Source of the DNA: Xestospongia muta
Taxonomy: Eukaryota > Porifera > Demospongiae > Haplosclerida > Petrosiidae
Reading direction: 5' to 3'
DNA length: 64,000 bases
NCBI GenBank assembly: GCA_963693285.1
Contig: OY848917.1
Span: 10,540,192 to 10,604,191 of the forward strand
The first letter of the stretch is position 1. Every line of letters starts with the position of its first letter. Below, in pieces: positions 1 through 11,532 of the stretch. The notes beneath the pieces are model-generated. The model searched no databases. It was not told the origin of the DNA and worked only from the letters and a program-made list of their open reading frames with translations. The position numbers and the translations under genes were made by a program.

Positions 1-1085
1 TACATTGTTTGAGGTATGGGTGGAGGAGATCAGAAATCCATAACAAACATGTAATAAACATTATTATATAATTGAACACTTTTTAAATCACAATTTTGCA
101 AAGTAATCATGAATATGTTTCTGTCTTTGATTCATTACTCTCTTATTGTTCTTCACAATATCGTGATTGGTGGACTTTTTGATCTCATACATGTTAGCTA
201 TGCTTTGTAAGGTCCTTCCTTTTTCTGGCAAATTCACAGATTTTTAGTTTATCGTGAATACTCAAGACTAATCACTCTCTTTTATGAGACGCAATCTCAC
301 TAGCCATGATTACACATATACACGTGCAATAATTATTAGGCGTGTCTGATGGGTGTGTCAGCCAGCAAGACATTCGATTAATCAACGTGTTTGGTTGAAT
401 GAAGTTCAGATAAGCTACGTTCTACTGTACCTCTTTGGTTAGTGGATTGTACATGATGACAGATGTAAGAGATGCTTTTGTTAACTTGCTGATTGTTTCA
501 TCAAAAATCACTAGTGGATATATGACCCACTACAACTGGTGATTGATATATTTTGCTTGATTTTATATAGTAGAATGACCATTGATATAGTTCTTAAACT
601 TTTTAATGTATTATTGTATGAAGAGATTAAATAGACCTACTTATAAGAGATAGCAAATGTATCTGCTACACCTAAGTAATTTAGTCACTATGAATTGATT
701 TCAATAGATAAATGCAAAGATTGCCTCATTCATTGGAAATATTACTCACCTTTTCCTTCTTAAATTCCTTAACCACCTTTAAGGCCATTTTAATCAAATA
801 TTTTGTTGTATACAATTCTGGTTGTATTATAGAATGAGATAATGCAATCACTATTGCTGTTCTCTATATATTTATTAGTGACACTCTTCTCCCAGTTCAT
901 CCTCCATCAGTTTTATTACAAACAATGTTATTGCGTACAAATCCAGAACATTTTTAGCGTCAATTGTATTTTAGATAGTAGTGTAGATATTTGGAAATAT
1001 CACTGATAATTACTTTGACTTTATTTGCTCTTTTCTTCAAGCAGTGAATCCAATTACATGGCTGTCAAGGATAATGCATTTCTGT
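1..1085. other. AT-rich sequence without recognisable gene
   Basis: I found no exon-like segment with convincing splice sites, no transposon protein similarity and no structured repeat in this stretch. Short open frames exist but look like chance frames in AT-rich DNA. Confidence 0.5.
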
Positions 1086-1295
1086 ATTAATAGCAACAAA
1101 GCATTCTTTCAATATTGATCATCTTATAAATGTTTTTTCTTATCAGAAGATTTGATGACATGCCAATTCTCTGTAGCAATAACCTTCCCAATAATCATGT
1201 CTAACCAGCTATAATAAAAACTTAAATCATACATTTGTGATCCAATTTGGGAAAGCAAATATGTGCCTCTGCTTTGCTCTAGTTTGTGTATTCAT
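1086..1295 (+). repeat. Dispersed repeat, copy A
   Basis: This stretch is recognisably related to 9660-9830: both run through the same ordered landmarks (gcaaaacattctttcaata-like start, a cttccnantaatcacatct block, ccagctataa, a gatccaannttggnaaagca block and ctctgctttgcnctagnttgt). Identity is patchy with small indels, so this is an old dispersed repeat and not a recent duplication. I see no coding capacity; the 64-codon frame starting at 1237 is probably fortuitous because copy B does not keep it. Family unknown. Confidence 0.6.
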
Positions 1296-2300
1296 TAGAA
1301 CTAGTAAAAGTTTCCCTTTTGATGAAAGATCTGTCTTTCATATTCCCTCTATTCCAACACATATTCTCCTGTTAAGATCAAACTTAGGTATTATATTTGC
1401 TATTTTTGTCTGGTGTGTTACTTGTTTATAGTTCTGTGGTCTAAATTTGTACATTGGACCTGGCAAGACCACATGGTATTTGCATTATTTTTTATATAAG
1501 GTCCTTGCAGAAATTTCTCTGTTTGTGGCCCAGGATTTAGTCTCATATCTCAAAACATAATGAGAAAAAAGGAAAGAAATATAGTCAAATCTAGAGTGAG
1601 TACCTTTTCAAGATTTAGTGCTTCTAGATACTATTCTTCTGTCTCTTTAAAGTCTTATAATGATATAATGTTACTTTATGACAGATGAAGATATGCTTCA
1701 CTTGTTTAACACATTAGCTATTGATAAAATGATATAATTATAAATACAGAACTTACTTTTGTATCATTTGTGACTATTTTCTCCTACCCAGGACATTTAT
1801 TCTACTTAATTCTTCTCATGTGTATAAGACAGATTGATTTTGAAAGAATCATAGATACACCAATGCTATTTTCCTTGTTAAATGATTAGTATGACTACTT
1901 CTTTCATTTGACATACTCTAAAATTGGCCTTATTTTACCTAGTTTATTATAGCCCTGCTAACCAGGAGATATTAGAATGAAATTGACAATTATTGTATGG
2001 ATTTCAAAAAACCTTTTACTGAAAATTTGAGAAAAGAGTTTACAAGTAATATATATATATGAGGAAGATTGAACAGATTTATTTAACTTTACATTAACTG
2101 TTACACATCAAAACTGACTGATAGGCCTGGAGCTAATGTGCTCCAAATTTTATCGATTATTCTAATCTACACTGCTTCTGAATCTTTACCATTATTTCTT
2201 TTTTCCCTCCAATTATTCCTGCTAACTTCTCCAATTATTCTCACATTTTAGTATGTTTATTGTTTAATTAAAAATATGTACAGCAATAAATTTCATGAAT
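1296..2300. other. No recognisable feature
   Basis: AT-rich sequence with a short (AT)n run near 2050. No exon, RNA gene or transposon fragment that I can support. Confidence 0.45.
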
Positions 2301-2308
2301 GAACAATT

Positions 2309-3600
2309 TCATCGCTTGTAGTATTGGACCATGAGAAATGATTCTATGTAGTCCTTTAGGGAGCTGTCCTCTTGATCTCCAAAACTACCTTTAAGCAAGG
2401 AAAATACTTGCTCGGCTGTTACCAATGTTGGCTGAACGAGAATCACCTTCTGGGCAACTGTAGAACATACAGTGTGGTAAGGTACTAGCAATGATCTTCC
2501 ACCACTCCACTTTATCAAACTCTTTGTCCAAGTCAGCATCTCTAGCTAGCGAGGTAGGAAGCTCATCATTGAGTCTGGCACATTCATTATCATCAAAAAA
2601 AGGATGCAAAACAGATGTTGATCCAGAGATGAAGCAGTAGTATTTATTTCCTGTACTTTGTGAGGTGAGAAGAGCCTACAACACTTGAAAACTTATAGAT
2701 CTTCTTTCAAATTGGATGAGAGTTGTGCATTGAAGTAGTTAAATTTACCTTTTATGCAGTATCTTGCGTATGAAACCCACTGCTCATGGTGTAAGTGTAA
2801 AGGTGGCTGCCTTGTTAAACTTTCAACCACGGCTCTCACATTTGGAATATTTTCAACCCCCACTGATGCTTTGACTTTATCAATTATTTTGAAACACTCA
2901 AATGCTAAGGAACCATCACCCTCAAGGGTATAACATACTTTTACAAATGGTTCCCCCCAGTCCACTGTTGCTGCCATCTCTACCTGAAGTTTAGAAGTAA
3001 TCTGAGGTTTGCCAAAGAAAGTAAGTAAATTCAAATGGAGATGAGGACCAAGGTCATCCTTTTCCCTCAAGAAAGGCTTAACATCAGCATAGTACAACAT
3101 TACTTGTACTTCTCTGAAGGTGATTCATCTCATTGACAGTGATGGTGGCTTCTTCGTGCCGGACAAGTTTACAGGCCTTCTTGAAACCTTTGGCCACCAT
3201 GGAATCAGAATTGGATTCAAAGGGTCCGCAGGCATCAGGCCTGACTACAATTTGAGATCTCCATCACAATGCCATGGAATTGAAACATGGCTACTACATC
3301 TGAAGAAATGAAAACCACACAACAACATACAACTTTGAACAGGTTTAGTATGTGGAGATCCAAGTTTACAGTGTGCTCTAGGATGTTTGTCTTTGTTTTT
3401 GTCTGATTCTAGATGGATATCTAACTTTGAAATAAACTTATCCAAGGACTGTGATCGATAGGCTGATGGATGTCATATATACATTTGTTCGACCTTTTCT
3501 TCCGCTGACTTCATTTCTGGAGTAACATCAGCCCACAACTCAGCTACTCTTCCTTTTTTCACCATTGTGGCTCTACGTTCATGCTCTGTGTGCATAAACA
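2309..3600 (-). pseudogene. hAT-superfamily transposase remnant
   Basis: Reading the minus strand from about 3600 down to 2309, a degraded transposase can be followed through several frames. The upstream part (3600-3245) contains a stop (MYI then TGA) and ends in another stop. A middle frame of 135 codons (3100-2693) is open. The C-terminal part carries the hAT dimerisation signature: WW(K) in one frame (2609-2391), then LVQPTLVTAEQVFSLLKGSF followed by DYIESFLMVQYYKR in an overlapping frame (2539-2309), so at least two frameshifts and two stops are present. In live hAT transposases this C-terminal block mediates dimer formation and the upstream RNase-H-like fold cuts and joins DNA. No terminal inverted repeats or 8-bp target duplication were identified. 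Plausibly inactive and old. The family assignment rests on the C-terminal motif and is fairly secure; clade is unknown. Confidence 0.7.
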
Positions 3601-4989
3601 TTTGTCACTGGTAGACAAGTGACTACTCCATACTTACTCTTTGTTTTCTAGATCTCCTGTTTTTTATTCTTAATATAGGAGTTGTCATGTGTTTGCTCTT
3701 TTCTGAAAGATTTTAATGGTAAGTTCTACAGCCCCCTTTACAGAAAGAAAAGGAATATAATACTTCATAGTTTTAAACAAACTTACTTCTAATCATATCA
3801 TCATTGAATTCATCACTATAATCTCCTCAACGAAGTTAGAATTGTGTTGACTGTTGATTCTCTGAATATGTAAAAAAAATTGTGACTGATGAAATGATTA
3901 CTTATGTCTCTGATGGATTTAGCTGATTTTCTTCATCAAACATAGAATGGACATGTTGTATTTTACTCTATAATAGAGAGAATATACAATTTTTATCTAT
4001 GTACTTGCACGGAAGTACACACTTTACCTGTAGCAAGGGAGGTGGTAACCTGCAATTAACCCTTGGTTTAATATCTGGTGTACATGTAGATAGAACTTGA
4101 AACAGAGATACTTGATTTCATTTCATTTTTCAGTGACTTTTGTCGCTACTCATGGTTGCCATTCTTTAATGAATATTTCCAAGTTTGCTACAGACTTCAG
4201 TAAGCTGCTTTTCTATGCTAGTCTGAAAGCTTTGAAGAATATAAGTATGCTTTTGTCAGCAGTCTGCTGCTAATGGGAAGAGGTAGCTAACTGGTCAGGT
4301 GAATCAGGAGAAATGTTGGGTAAAGTTTGACCAGGTTGCCAATAATCTCTGTACAACAGAGCAAAAAAAGTGAAAATTAACCTATGTAATCTATAATCAA
4401 TAACATAAGAATGTGAAGGTGACAGCTTAATAACCACACCCTTAAGAATATAATTTGTGTATTCTGTATCTGAGACCAAAACGCTATGCTACAAACATAT
4501 AATAAAACAATAATTAAGCTGTTTAATCAATTACATGTACATGTATATTATGCACATGTATATTACGCACATACATGCATATACATTGTTAAGTGACCTG
4601 ATAGGCAATAATAATGACAAAAAATATTAATGTTTACTAAGACTCAATTATCAAAACTTACTTAAATAATGACAACAACATAACAATAGTAATAGTAAAA
4701 CTTTACTACATCTACACAAGCCTACGTAGTAGCTGAAATTGATCCATAAGAAGCCACCAGTTGATACGGACAGTTATACTGGCCTGCTGCTTTGAGAAAA
4801 CAATGACCATGCCGCAGGAGGTTTCCTCATCCTAGTATTGACCACTTGTCTTTGTCTAGGTCTTGGTAACCCCATGACTCAGTGTCATTCACAACCAGTA
4901 GTAAGCAGATGCAGTCTGCTATCATATGCACGTGGATTCTATTTAAGCAAAACTAATTAACACATATTAGTAATTATAACCTAACTCTA
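3601..4989. other. No recognisable gene
   Basis: Contains a 69-codon minus frame (4479-4270) and alternating acatgtatat / acgcacatacatgcat simple sequence around 4530-4580. Nothing matches a family I know and no exon-intron pattern is convincing. Confidence 0.4.
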
Positions 4990-5088
4990 ATGTCAAACAA
5001 GTGTAGAATTTGCTCTTTTTGTGCAGAGGAGCTTGCTCCTACAGCTTATTATCAACATTTACACAACAGATTTGGAGCTGTATGTCCT
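4990..5088 (+). CDS. Possible first coding exon, Cys/His-rich
   Basis: An ATG at 4990 opens 33 codons beginning MSNKCRICSFCAEELAP and continuing with AYYQHLHNRFGAVCP, ending directly at a good donor (gtaaga, 5089). The spacing of Cys-x2-Cys-x2-Cys, two His and a final Cys resembles a small zinc-binding N-terminus seen in some transposon-associated or zinc-finger proteins. No continuing exon was identified downstream and no promoter features were seen. It could be the 5' end of a host gene, a relic of a mobile element, or a coincidence; I cannot name it. Confidence 0.3.
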
Positions 5089-6130
5089 GTAAGAGTTGAC
5101 AATTACTTTGAGTGGCTTATTTTCTTTTATTTACTTTTGATGGTGGTATACAACAATAGGATAAAGTGATGTGAAATAGACATATATAGTTACCACATGG
5201 CTCTAAACAATGCAACTTACATGTGTACCTGATAGAATATATTTTAAAAACTTTTTGTAAGTCATTAGTGTTTTTGCTTCTGAGCATAGTTAAAAGATGG
5301 ATAAACATATTTGAGACAATGAAATTCTTTTTTCAATAAAAGTGATCACTTTTCAAGTTGTGCATATAAAAGGAAGAGAGTAGGTGTTTTTTATAACTAC
5401 TTACTAATGTAAATTGTGTGGATATCTGAAGTAATGCTATCAGTGCTGTATAATAATGAGTCTTCCTAAATTTCATTGATTTTGTTGCAATTAAGAACAG
5501 TTCTTTGCCGACATGAACACTATTATGATGTATGGTGCCACCCTTATCTGTGTAATGGTTTTAAGCTGTATACAGTAAAATACAATGGGTAGAAAATACC
5601 CAAATTTGGGATCAAAAAACCTGCAACTCAATTAACTCATGTCTTGGGTTAAGTAACGCAATCATGCAATATAATAGATAAACAATTATCAAATGTACTA
5701 GTATTAATAACCTTCACTTGCAAGTATATGATGTAAGTAGTTGAAGTAATGACTGCTGTTACTTTAACTTCATATACTTTGGTTACTGTAACTTAGTATA
5801 ACATTATTGGTTGTATCAAGAAACAATTATAATTATCATAACGACAAAATGGGTAATTACCTAGATGTTGTCAATACAAATTAGGTTATCATGACACCAT
5901 ATAGAAGTATCAATAACTTTATAAAAGAATTAAAATATTTAAAAAGATATATGAACAATAAAATGACAACGTCTATTTGTCAGATAGACTTCATAAAAAG
6001 AAGCTACTAGCATGTTTATATAAAGTAAAATAACATATATGAGAAACAGTGAAAATGGTTAGCAGGGACTATATATTACATTTTATGTCTGAAACAACAG
6101 TAAATAAGCATTTTTTAAAAGTCAGGTTGT
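5089..6130. other. No recognisable feature
   Basis: Strongly AT-rich, with no supported exon, repeat or RNA. ORFs here look like random frames. Confidence 0.45.
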
Positions 6131-6560
6131 TCCAACAAAAGTTGAAGCATTCACCTTTTCCACTCTCACACTGGCCTCAGTTAAACTCACCCACTATTAA
6201 ACTCAAGTCTCCATTTCTACGCCAGTCAAACAGTGAATTAGCATCACACTAAAAATGGACAGCATTGGAGATAGATTCAACTGATTTAAGATACTTAGTA
6301 TCATCTGCAAACATATTGAAATGGGAGTAATTGATAAATGTAGGAATATCATTAACATAAATAACAAAGGATCAATATGTACTACCTTGTGGGACTCCTG
6401 AAATAACAGGCAATGGAGGAGAAATAACACCATCTTGCTTAACCGAGTGGATCTACCAGTTAAGTATGTATGATCTGGACCAAAGTAGTAAATCTCCTGA
6501 ATTACTGTTGTTTGAGAGTATCAAATGTCAATCTGGATGTTGTTAACAGGTCTTCTGTTA
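6130..6560 (-). pseudogene. Non-LTR retrotransposon reverse-transcriptase fragment
   Basis: On the minus strand one frame reads VISGVPQGSTY, a stop, FVIYVNDIP, then FADDTKYLK, a further stop, and a segment ending in LFDWRRNGDL. These are the classic LINE-type reverse-transcriptase blocks: the PQGS motif, the I-N-D-I/L-P block and the FADD catalytic motif (two metal-binding aspartates present). The FADD motif falls near 6310-6325. Two in-frame stops and the absence of the rest of the protein show a dead fragment of about 400 bp. No poly-A tail or target duplication was found. The clade (for example CR1/L2 or Jockey-like) cannot be decided from this piece. Confidence 0.75.
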
Positions 6561-6569
6561 ACCTGACGA

Positions 6570-6900
6570 GAGCATAGTTATTTTGCAACGTTCTCTTCTC
6601 TTAACAAAAGAGCACTCCCTGAGCAACTCTTTCTATAATATCCTTTCTTACCACATTGATAACAAGTGACTTCAGAGCTCTTACTTTCCTCTTTCTTGGT
6701 CTTCCTTCTCAAAGACTCTTTGGGTTTTGTCTCCTGACTCCTTCCTGAACATTTTTTTCTTTCCTGGTATTTCTATCTTCTATAGTCAGTTTCTCTCTTC
6801 ACTCCTTTTTTATTATGATGGTACTCCCGTATTTATTCCATCTGGTCTTTGATCCTTTACCCATAAGTTGACATCTGTTAGTTGAATGTTGTATATTTGT
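6570..6900 (-). pseudogene. Gag-like zinc-knuckle remnant
   Basis: The minus strand reads a basic, low-complexity stretch (KYQERKKCSGRSQETK, then LRRKTKKEESKSSEV) leading into CYQCGKKGYYRKSC. This is a retroelement CCHC zinc knuckle of the form C-x2-C-x4-H-x4-C in which the histidine position holds tyrosine, so metal binding would be impaired. A stop lies about 40 codons upstream. It lies head-to-tail beside the RT fragment at 6130-6560 but probably belongs to a different, LTR-type element because LINE ORFs rarely have this arrangement. Fragment only; no LTR seen nearby. Confidence 0.55.
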
Positions 6901-8180
6901 TCCAATGCTATAAATTTCACTTTGAACTGGATAGAATAATAGTCAAACTACTTAAACTTAGAATAACCTAGAGATATACTAATCAACCCCCAAAACATAG
7001 TGTTGGAGTCCTTTTACACTAATTGAGTTTTGACTGGTTTAATTTGGTTGACTTGGTGTTCCCTGTTTCTGATTGACCAATTAGACCGCTGGCTCTATTC
7101 AATGAATGATCTTTCACTACATCACTGAAATTTTCTGTGGCATCACCACAGCTCAAGTGATCCATTAGCCAGTCTCTTAATGACTCTGCCAGTCAGTGTT
7201 TTGACTGTTTTCCATTTCTTGTTGGTGACTTTGTTCTATTTGATGATGATTAGTAGAACTCCTTTTTTGTTATTGTTAAGGATTTGTGTCAGATAGCTTT
7301 GTCACCTCTGTGCACATATGACACTGCAATGTATTTGTGTGTATTAATTGAAAAGAAGCTTGCCATGTTTAACACTTATATCCATGGTCTACCATTATTC
7401 CTAACTTTCATTAAATGTGCATTATTCATCACTAACATAATAATTTGGTCCTCTTGTTCACTCATGGACAATTAGGTAAGAAACAAATTAAGCTTCTTTA
7501 AAAGAGTTTTTAAGAATAGTAATTATTAAAATATTTGTAGATTTGTAGCACTATGGCCAGAAAACATCAGCCTAATGCTATAGTTTTCTCAATAAATCTT
7601 TATTTCATATTAATGCCAGTTTTAGTCCAAAATATACTCTTTCATAATTTAGTGTTGATTGTGAACACACAAAAGAGGAAATCCTGAGCAATTAGAGTTA
7701 ATCAATCCCTGAAATAACCCTTCTTCGGTAAAACAGCGCAACATTATATGTTGTAAATGTGTGTTTGCTGCTTGTTTGCAACAATATGTCCCCTGAGTTT
7801 GGAAGAATAGTAGATATTGTTGCATTTAAAGAAGTGACATTCTTTTCAGTGCAAATGTTCCTTAGTGAACTATTGCACTCACTTTACAATGCATTTGTAA
7901 AGGGTACTCAGACATTTATCTCTTTTGTATTGTCTCGAAGCAATCATTTGATTCAATTGACAGAAGTATATACATCATTTCACTTTTTTCTACTGATAAA
8001 TATAGGCAATTACAGTTTCAATTTTTGTTTCTATTAGCCTTTTGAATTAACTCATAATCAATGTCAAAAATATTGTAAAATAATGTCTTGATTTGTCAAT
8101 TACTTGTAATTCATTAATATTTTACAATAGCTACATTTTTTTGATAACGAATGATTGAAACTATACACTGTAAAAATGTT
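6901..8180. other. No recognisable gene
   Basis: Includes open frames at 7284-7475 and 7759-8037 on the plus strand with no family resemblance, no initiation context and no splice pattern. I treat them as chance frames. Confidence 0.4.
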
Positions 8181-8181
8181 A

Positions 8182-8255
8182 GTGGGCTAGTCCCGCAAAA
8201 TCGCGTGTGCTAGTGTTGTCCAGTACAGCACACATTTTATATGGGACATGCCCAC
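8182..8255. repeat. Nested stem-loop (imperfect palindrome)
   Basis: Outer arms gtgggctagtccc (8182-8194) and gggacatgcccac (8243-8255) pair except at two central positions. Inside them a second pair of perfect 7-nt arms, gtgtgct (8205-8211) and agcacac (8227-8233), is separated from the outer arms by nearly equal spacers (10 and 9 nt). The patch is distinctly GC-richer than its surroundings. Further gtgggc repeats follow at about 8264 and 8291. It could be the core of a MITE or a structured RNA; no coding sense seen. Confidence 0.5.
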
Positions 8256-8645
8256 CTCGTACTGTGGGCAATGAACATGCCTGCAGTTTAGTGGGCAGTA
8301 CAACGCTGTATATTATATTATAACAAAATATTATCAAAAAAATTACCAATAAAGTTGCACAAGTGTATGTAAAATATGTACAAACATAATGAAAAAAATA
8401 AATGAGTTACAATTCATTCTGAATGAGACTGTAGTGATGTTATGAACCAAGTAACAGGTGCTGGAACCTTAGAACAGCTGATTCTAAAAATAAGTACATG
8501 TTATTGCAACGAGGATAACACAAATTCAAGACAAAAAAAGCTGAAAGAAGTCCATATAAAATGTCAGATACACTTGATATTTCAGTCAAAAATCTGAGTG
8601 GGATTATCAGCATCTCCAACTATAATTAAATATGGTTCGTTTTCA

Positions 8646-8815
8646 TTAGTATCAATTATGCTCTGATGTATCATCCTCTCCTGGAGTAAGTGGCTTCAAT
8701 AGCTTAGTTTCAGCAATCGTTGTTATTTCTGATGACTTGATAATACGATTCCTTGGAGGTCTTTGAAGTTCTCTAAATCTTTGACTTAGTGTTCCTACCA
8801 AACCGCCCTTGTGAT
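8646..8815 (-). CDS. Possible terminal exon, unrecognised
   Basis: The minus strand from about 8815 reads without stops through GGLVGTLSQRFRELQRPP, then NRIIKSSEITTIAETKLL and KPLTPGEDDTSEHN before a stop near 8660. The composition (charged, few hydrophobics, little Ile/Phe/Lys bias) is unlike most random frames here and looks like a cytoplasmic or linker C-terminus. The acceptor side is unclear: only a weak acaag/GG junction precedes it. No family recognised. Confidence 0.22.
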
Positions 8816-9659
8816 AGTGATGATTGTTGTTAATGTTATTGTTGACGTTTGTTGAACCATGGCTTATTCTTATTTTTGTGATAAATAACTTTCCTCAATT
8901 TTTTAAATCAGGATTTAGTAAATATGACCTTTCCACTAGCTTTGTTATACAAAGATTGAGTCAACTCTTTTATGATAGAGAGGGTCATATTCTTCCTCTC
9001 CTGCTTCAATAAGTACATGTACTTTACCTCATCAATTTTCTCTTCCAATCTTTATATTCCTTTTCTTCTTTTCCCTTTAACATCATTTTTAAGGTCTATA
9101 CCTATACATTTGGTCCAACACAAATGCCTGCACAAAATCAACTTTGGTGGACTCAACCCGTTCTTCAAGGCTGAACTTGTTAATTGTTTAATTTGTATAA
9201 AATGAAATGACATGGCAATTCTATGTAGGTTTGTTAGGCATTCCACATCTCAGTGCATTCAAGTCTTGATTTAATTATTGTTATGTCTAGGAAAGTTGTT
9301 GGCAGAAGTAATAATTAGTTGACAATTTCATGTAACATGAGTCATGAAGTATATGCATACCAAACATCAATTCTTTTTTCTTTTTTTGCATTATGTAAGT
9401 CAATTGAATTGTTGTTAGAGTTATAGTGATATCACTGATAATATCTTTTGGTTTTTGTGATTGCATTGAAATTATTTAGAAGTGGAATGTATTTGAGCTA
9501 TCTTGCAATTGGTTTTTATTATACTCTAATCACGATGTTCTTTTTAAAAAGGCTATTCAATGTTTTTTTTAAAAACGTTTAATTCGACTGACCTTGAAAT
9601 ACACGCATTCTTAATACTTATTACAGCTGGGGAAAAAACAGTATTTCATAACATTTTAT
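8816..9659. other. No supported gene
   Basis: A minus-strand stretch around 9195-9095 can be read as NKFSLEERVESTKVDF, then a short continuation to a stop, which looks exon-like, but it has no clear splice junctions and no recognised family. Otherwise AT-rich filler. Confidence 0.35.
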
Positions 9660-9829
9660 AACAGCAAAACATTCTTTCAATATTGGTCATCTTCTAGAAT
9701 CTTGTTTCCTATAATTGATAGCTTTAACCTTCCTAGTAATCACATCTGACCAGCTATAAAAAATAAATCATATACATTAATGATCCAAGTTGGAAAAGCA
9801 AACATGTGACTCTGCTTTGCCCTAGCTTG
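9660..9829 (+). repeat. Dispersed repeat, copy B
   Basis: Related to 1086-1295 over its length (see that entry) in the same orientation. It ends exactly where the MITE at 9830 begins, so the MITE appears to have landed at, or to define, its edge. Confidence 0.6.
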
Positions 9830-9924
9830 TACCGTATAGCACTTTATTTTCGAGGAGCTTAAATTTCAAGGTTTTCCCGGATTTTGTCTTAGACGCGAAA
9901 ATTGTGCCCTCGAACTATATGGTA
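9830..9924. mobile_element. MITE with terminal inverted repeats
   Basis: A 95-bp unit with inverted ends: the left end reads TACCGTATAGCACTTTATTT and the right end, reverse-complemented, reads TACCATATAGTTCGAGGGCA. Both sides also share an ATTTTCG block and a CGAGG block close to the tip. A TA dinucleotide at each tip would suit a TA target duplication (Tc1/mariner style), but TA is so common here that this is weak. Too short to code. It is a non-autonomous element whose partner transposase is not identifiable from the window. Confidence 0.65.
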
Positions 9925-10019
9925 TAATCAAGGTCAGGTATGGGGGGCGTCGATTTTAGCCACACACCCACACACGTGATAAGTTAGAACTGAGCTCTTG
10001 CCTAGCCATATCTTTCTAT

Positions 10020-11423
10020 CGCTATTTTAGTGCTGTGGACAAAACTTCAGAACTTCCAGATCCTAGTGGTCCACTATCAAAAGTAGTACTATCATCCTCA
10101 ATAGAGGCAGCAAACTCAAAAGTATCTGCTGCTTTGAAGTTGGACCAGGAGAAATAGACCAGAGGGCCGTATGGAAGTGTTTCTGCTGAAAAGAAGGCTG
10201 AAATAGGAAGAAGAGTGGCAGAGCATGGTGCAGCTTTCACTGTACGCTATTATGCTTGCTGGAAAGTTTCCAGACCTGTTGAAAGAAAGTAGATTCGTAT
10301 GTGGAGAAATACCTACATCACTGAGCTAGAGAAAAAGAAGAGAAAATCAAAAGATGATTTGACAATAAATAAATTACCTGAAAAGCCCTTACCTTCTAGG
10401 TGAAAAACTGGAAATGCAGGTCAGGGCTTATTTACAAACCCTTAGAGCAATTTGTGCTGTTGTCAACACATTTATTGCTATTGGATGTGCTGAAGGGATT
10501 GTGATGAATTAAGACAGCAATCTCCTTGCTCGCAATGGTGGGAACGTAGTTTTGACTAAGCGTTGGCCAAACATCACCTAGGTTGCATGGGGTTTGTTAA
10601 GCGTAGGCTAAGTACCAAGGCAAAGGTTTTAAGGCAGTCAAATCACAGTTTCTTATTGATGTAAAAACAGTTGTTGAAATGGACAAGATTCCTCATGAAT
10701 TGATCATAAATTGGGATCAGATGAGGATCCATTACGTTCCAGTGGGGTCATGGACTATGGAAAAAGAAGGAACTAAAAAGGTTGAGATTATAGGTGTTGA
10801 TGATAAACGTCAAATTACAGCTGTTCTAGCAGGATCTCTTGCAGAAGACTTCCTCTCCTCCCCCCCAACTCATATACAAAGATACTACAAAGCGATGTCT
10901 ACCAACGGTTCAATTTCCCCCAAAATGGCATGTTATATATAGCCATAACCACTGGGCAAATGAACAAACCATGAAAGATTACATCCAGAAGATCCTACCA
11001 TACATTAGTGAGAAGAGAAAGGAACTTAAACGTTCACCAGAATACCCCGCACTGGTACTTTTTAGCAAGTTTACTGGTCAAGGGACACAAGAGCTTTTTG
11101 ATCTTCTTCAAAATAACAATGTCAACATTGTTGTGGTTCTTGCTAACTGTACTGACAGGTTACAACCACTTGATGTAAGTGTTAATAAACCTGTGAAGGA
11201 ATTTTTGCATAAGCAATTTCATGGATGGTATGCAGAACAAATCTGCAAACAGCTGCACACAAAAGAGTCTCAATTTGTGCCTATTGATCTTAAATTAAGC
11301 ACCATGAAGCCAATAGGAGCTCAATGGATGATAAAGCTTCAAGATTATCTCAAACAAAACCTGAATTGCTTCAGAATGGATTCAGGGAGGTTGGGATCAC
11401 AGGATGTCTTTCAAGTTGATTGA
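10020..11423 (+). pseudogene. pogo-type (DDE) transposase pseudogene
   Basis: From about 10020 the plus strand carries broken frames with transposase-like text (KSKDDLTINKLPEKP; ARNGGNVVLTKRW), then two long overlapping frames: 10679-10942 and 10839-11423 (194 codons), offset by +1 at a run of C residues near 10860. The first holds INWDQMRIHYVPVGSW, the first catalytic Asp block of pogo/Tigger/jerky-like DDE_1 transposases. The second holds HNHWANE, then ALVLFSKF, where the second catalytic Asp is expected but Ser is present (codon AGC, 11064-11066), then ANCTDRLQPLD, the third Asp block. Several stops interrupt the N-terminal half. It is therefore dead twice over (frameshift and missing catalytic residue). 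It faces the HIRAN/C48-like ORF with only ~110 bp between their 3' ends. TIRs were not found. Confidence 0.85.
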
Positions 11424-11532
11424 TTACAATAACCATAATAATACATTTATATTAAAAATTTTACATCTTATTTATATACATACAATCATAATGGTGAACA
11501 TATCTTATTTACATACAATCACAATGGTGATT
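11424..11532. repeat. Short direct repeat between two convergent ORFs
   Basis: The spacer contains two copies of a roughly 30-bp unit, tcttattta(ta)catacaatca followed by t/caatggtga, at about 11467-11498 and 11502-11531, differing by a small indel and a few substitutions. It separates the 3' ends of the pogo pseudogene and the HIRAN/C48-like ORF and might include polyadenylation signals for both sides, but that is a guess. Confidence 0.45.

Noticed and set aside
7759..8037. 92-codon plus-strand ORF as a gene
   Set aside because: Phe/Leu/Ile-rich text typical of random AT-rich frames, no domain, no splice or start context.
10022..10240. 72-codon minus ORF as a gene
   Set aside because: It overlaps the N-terminal part of the plus-strand pogo pseudogene and reads as its antisense shadow.
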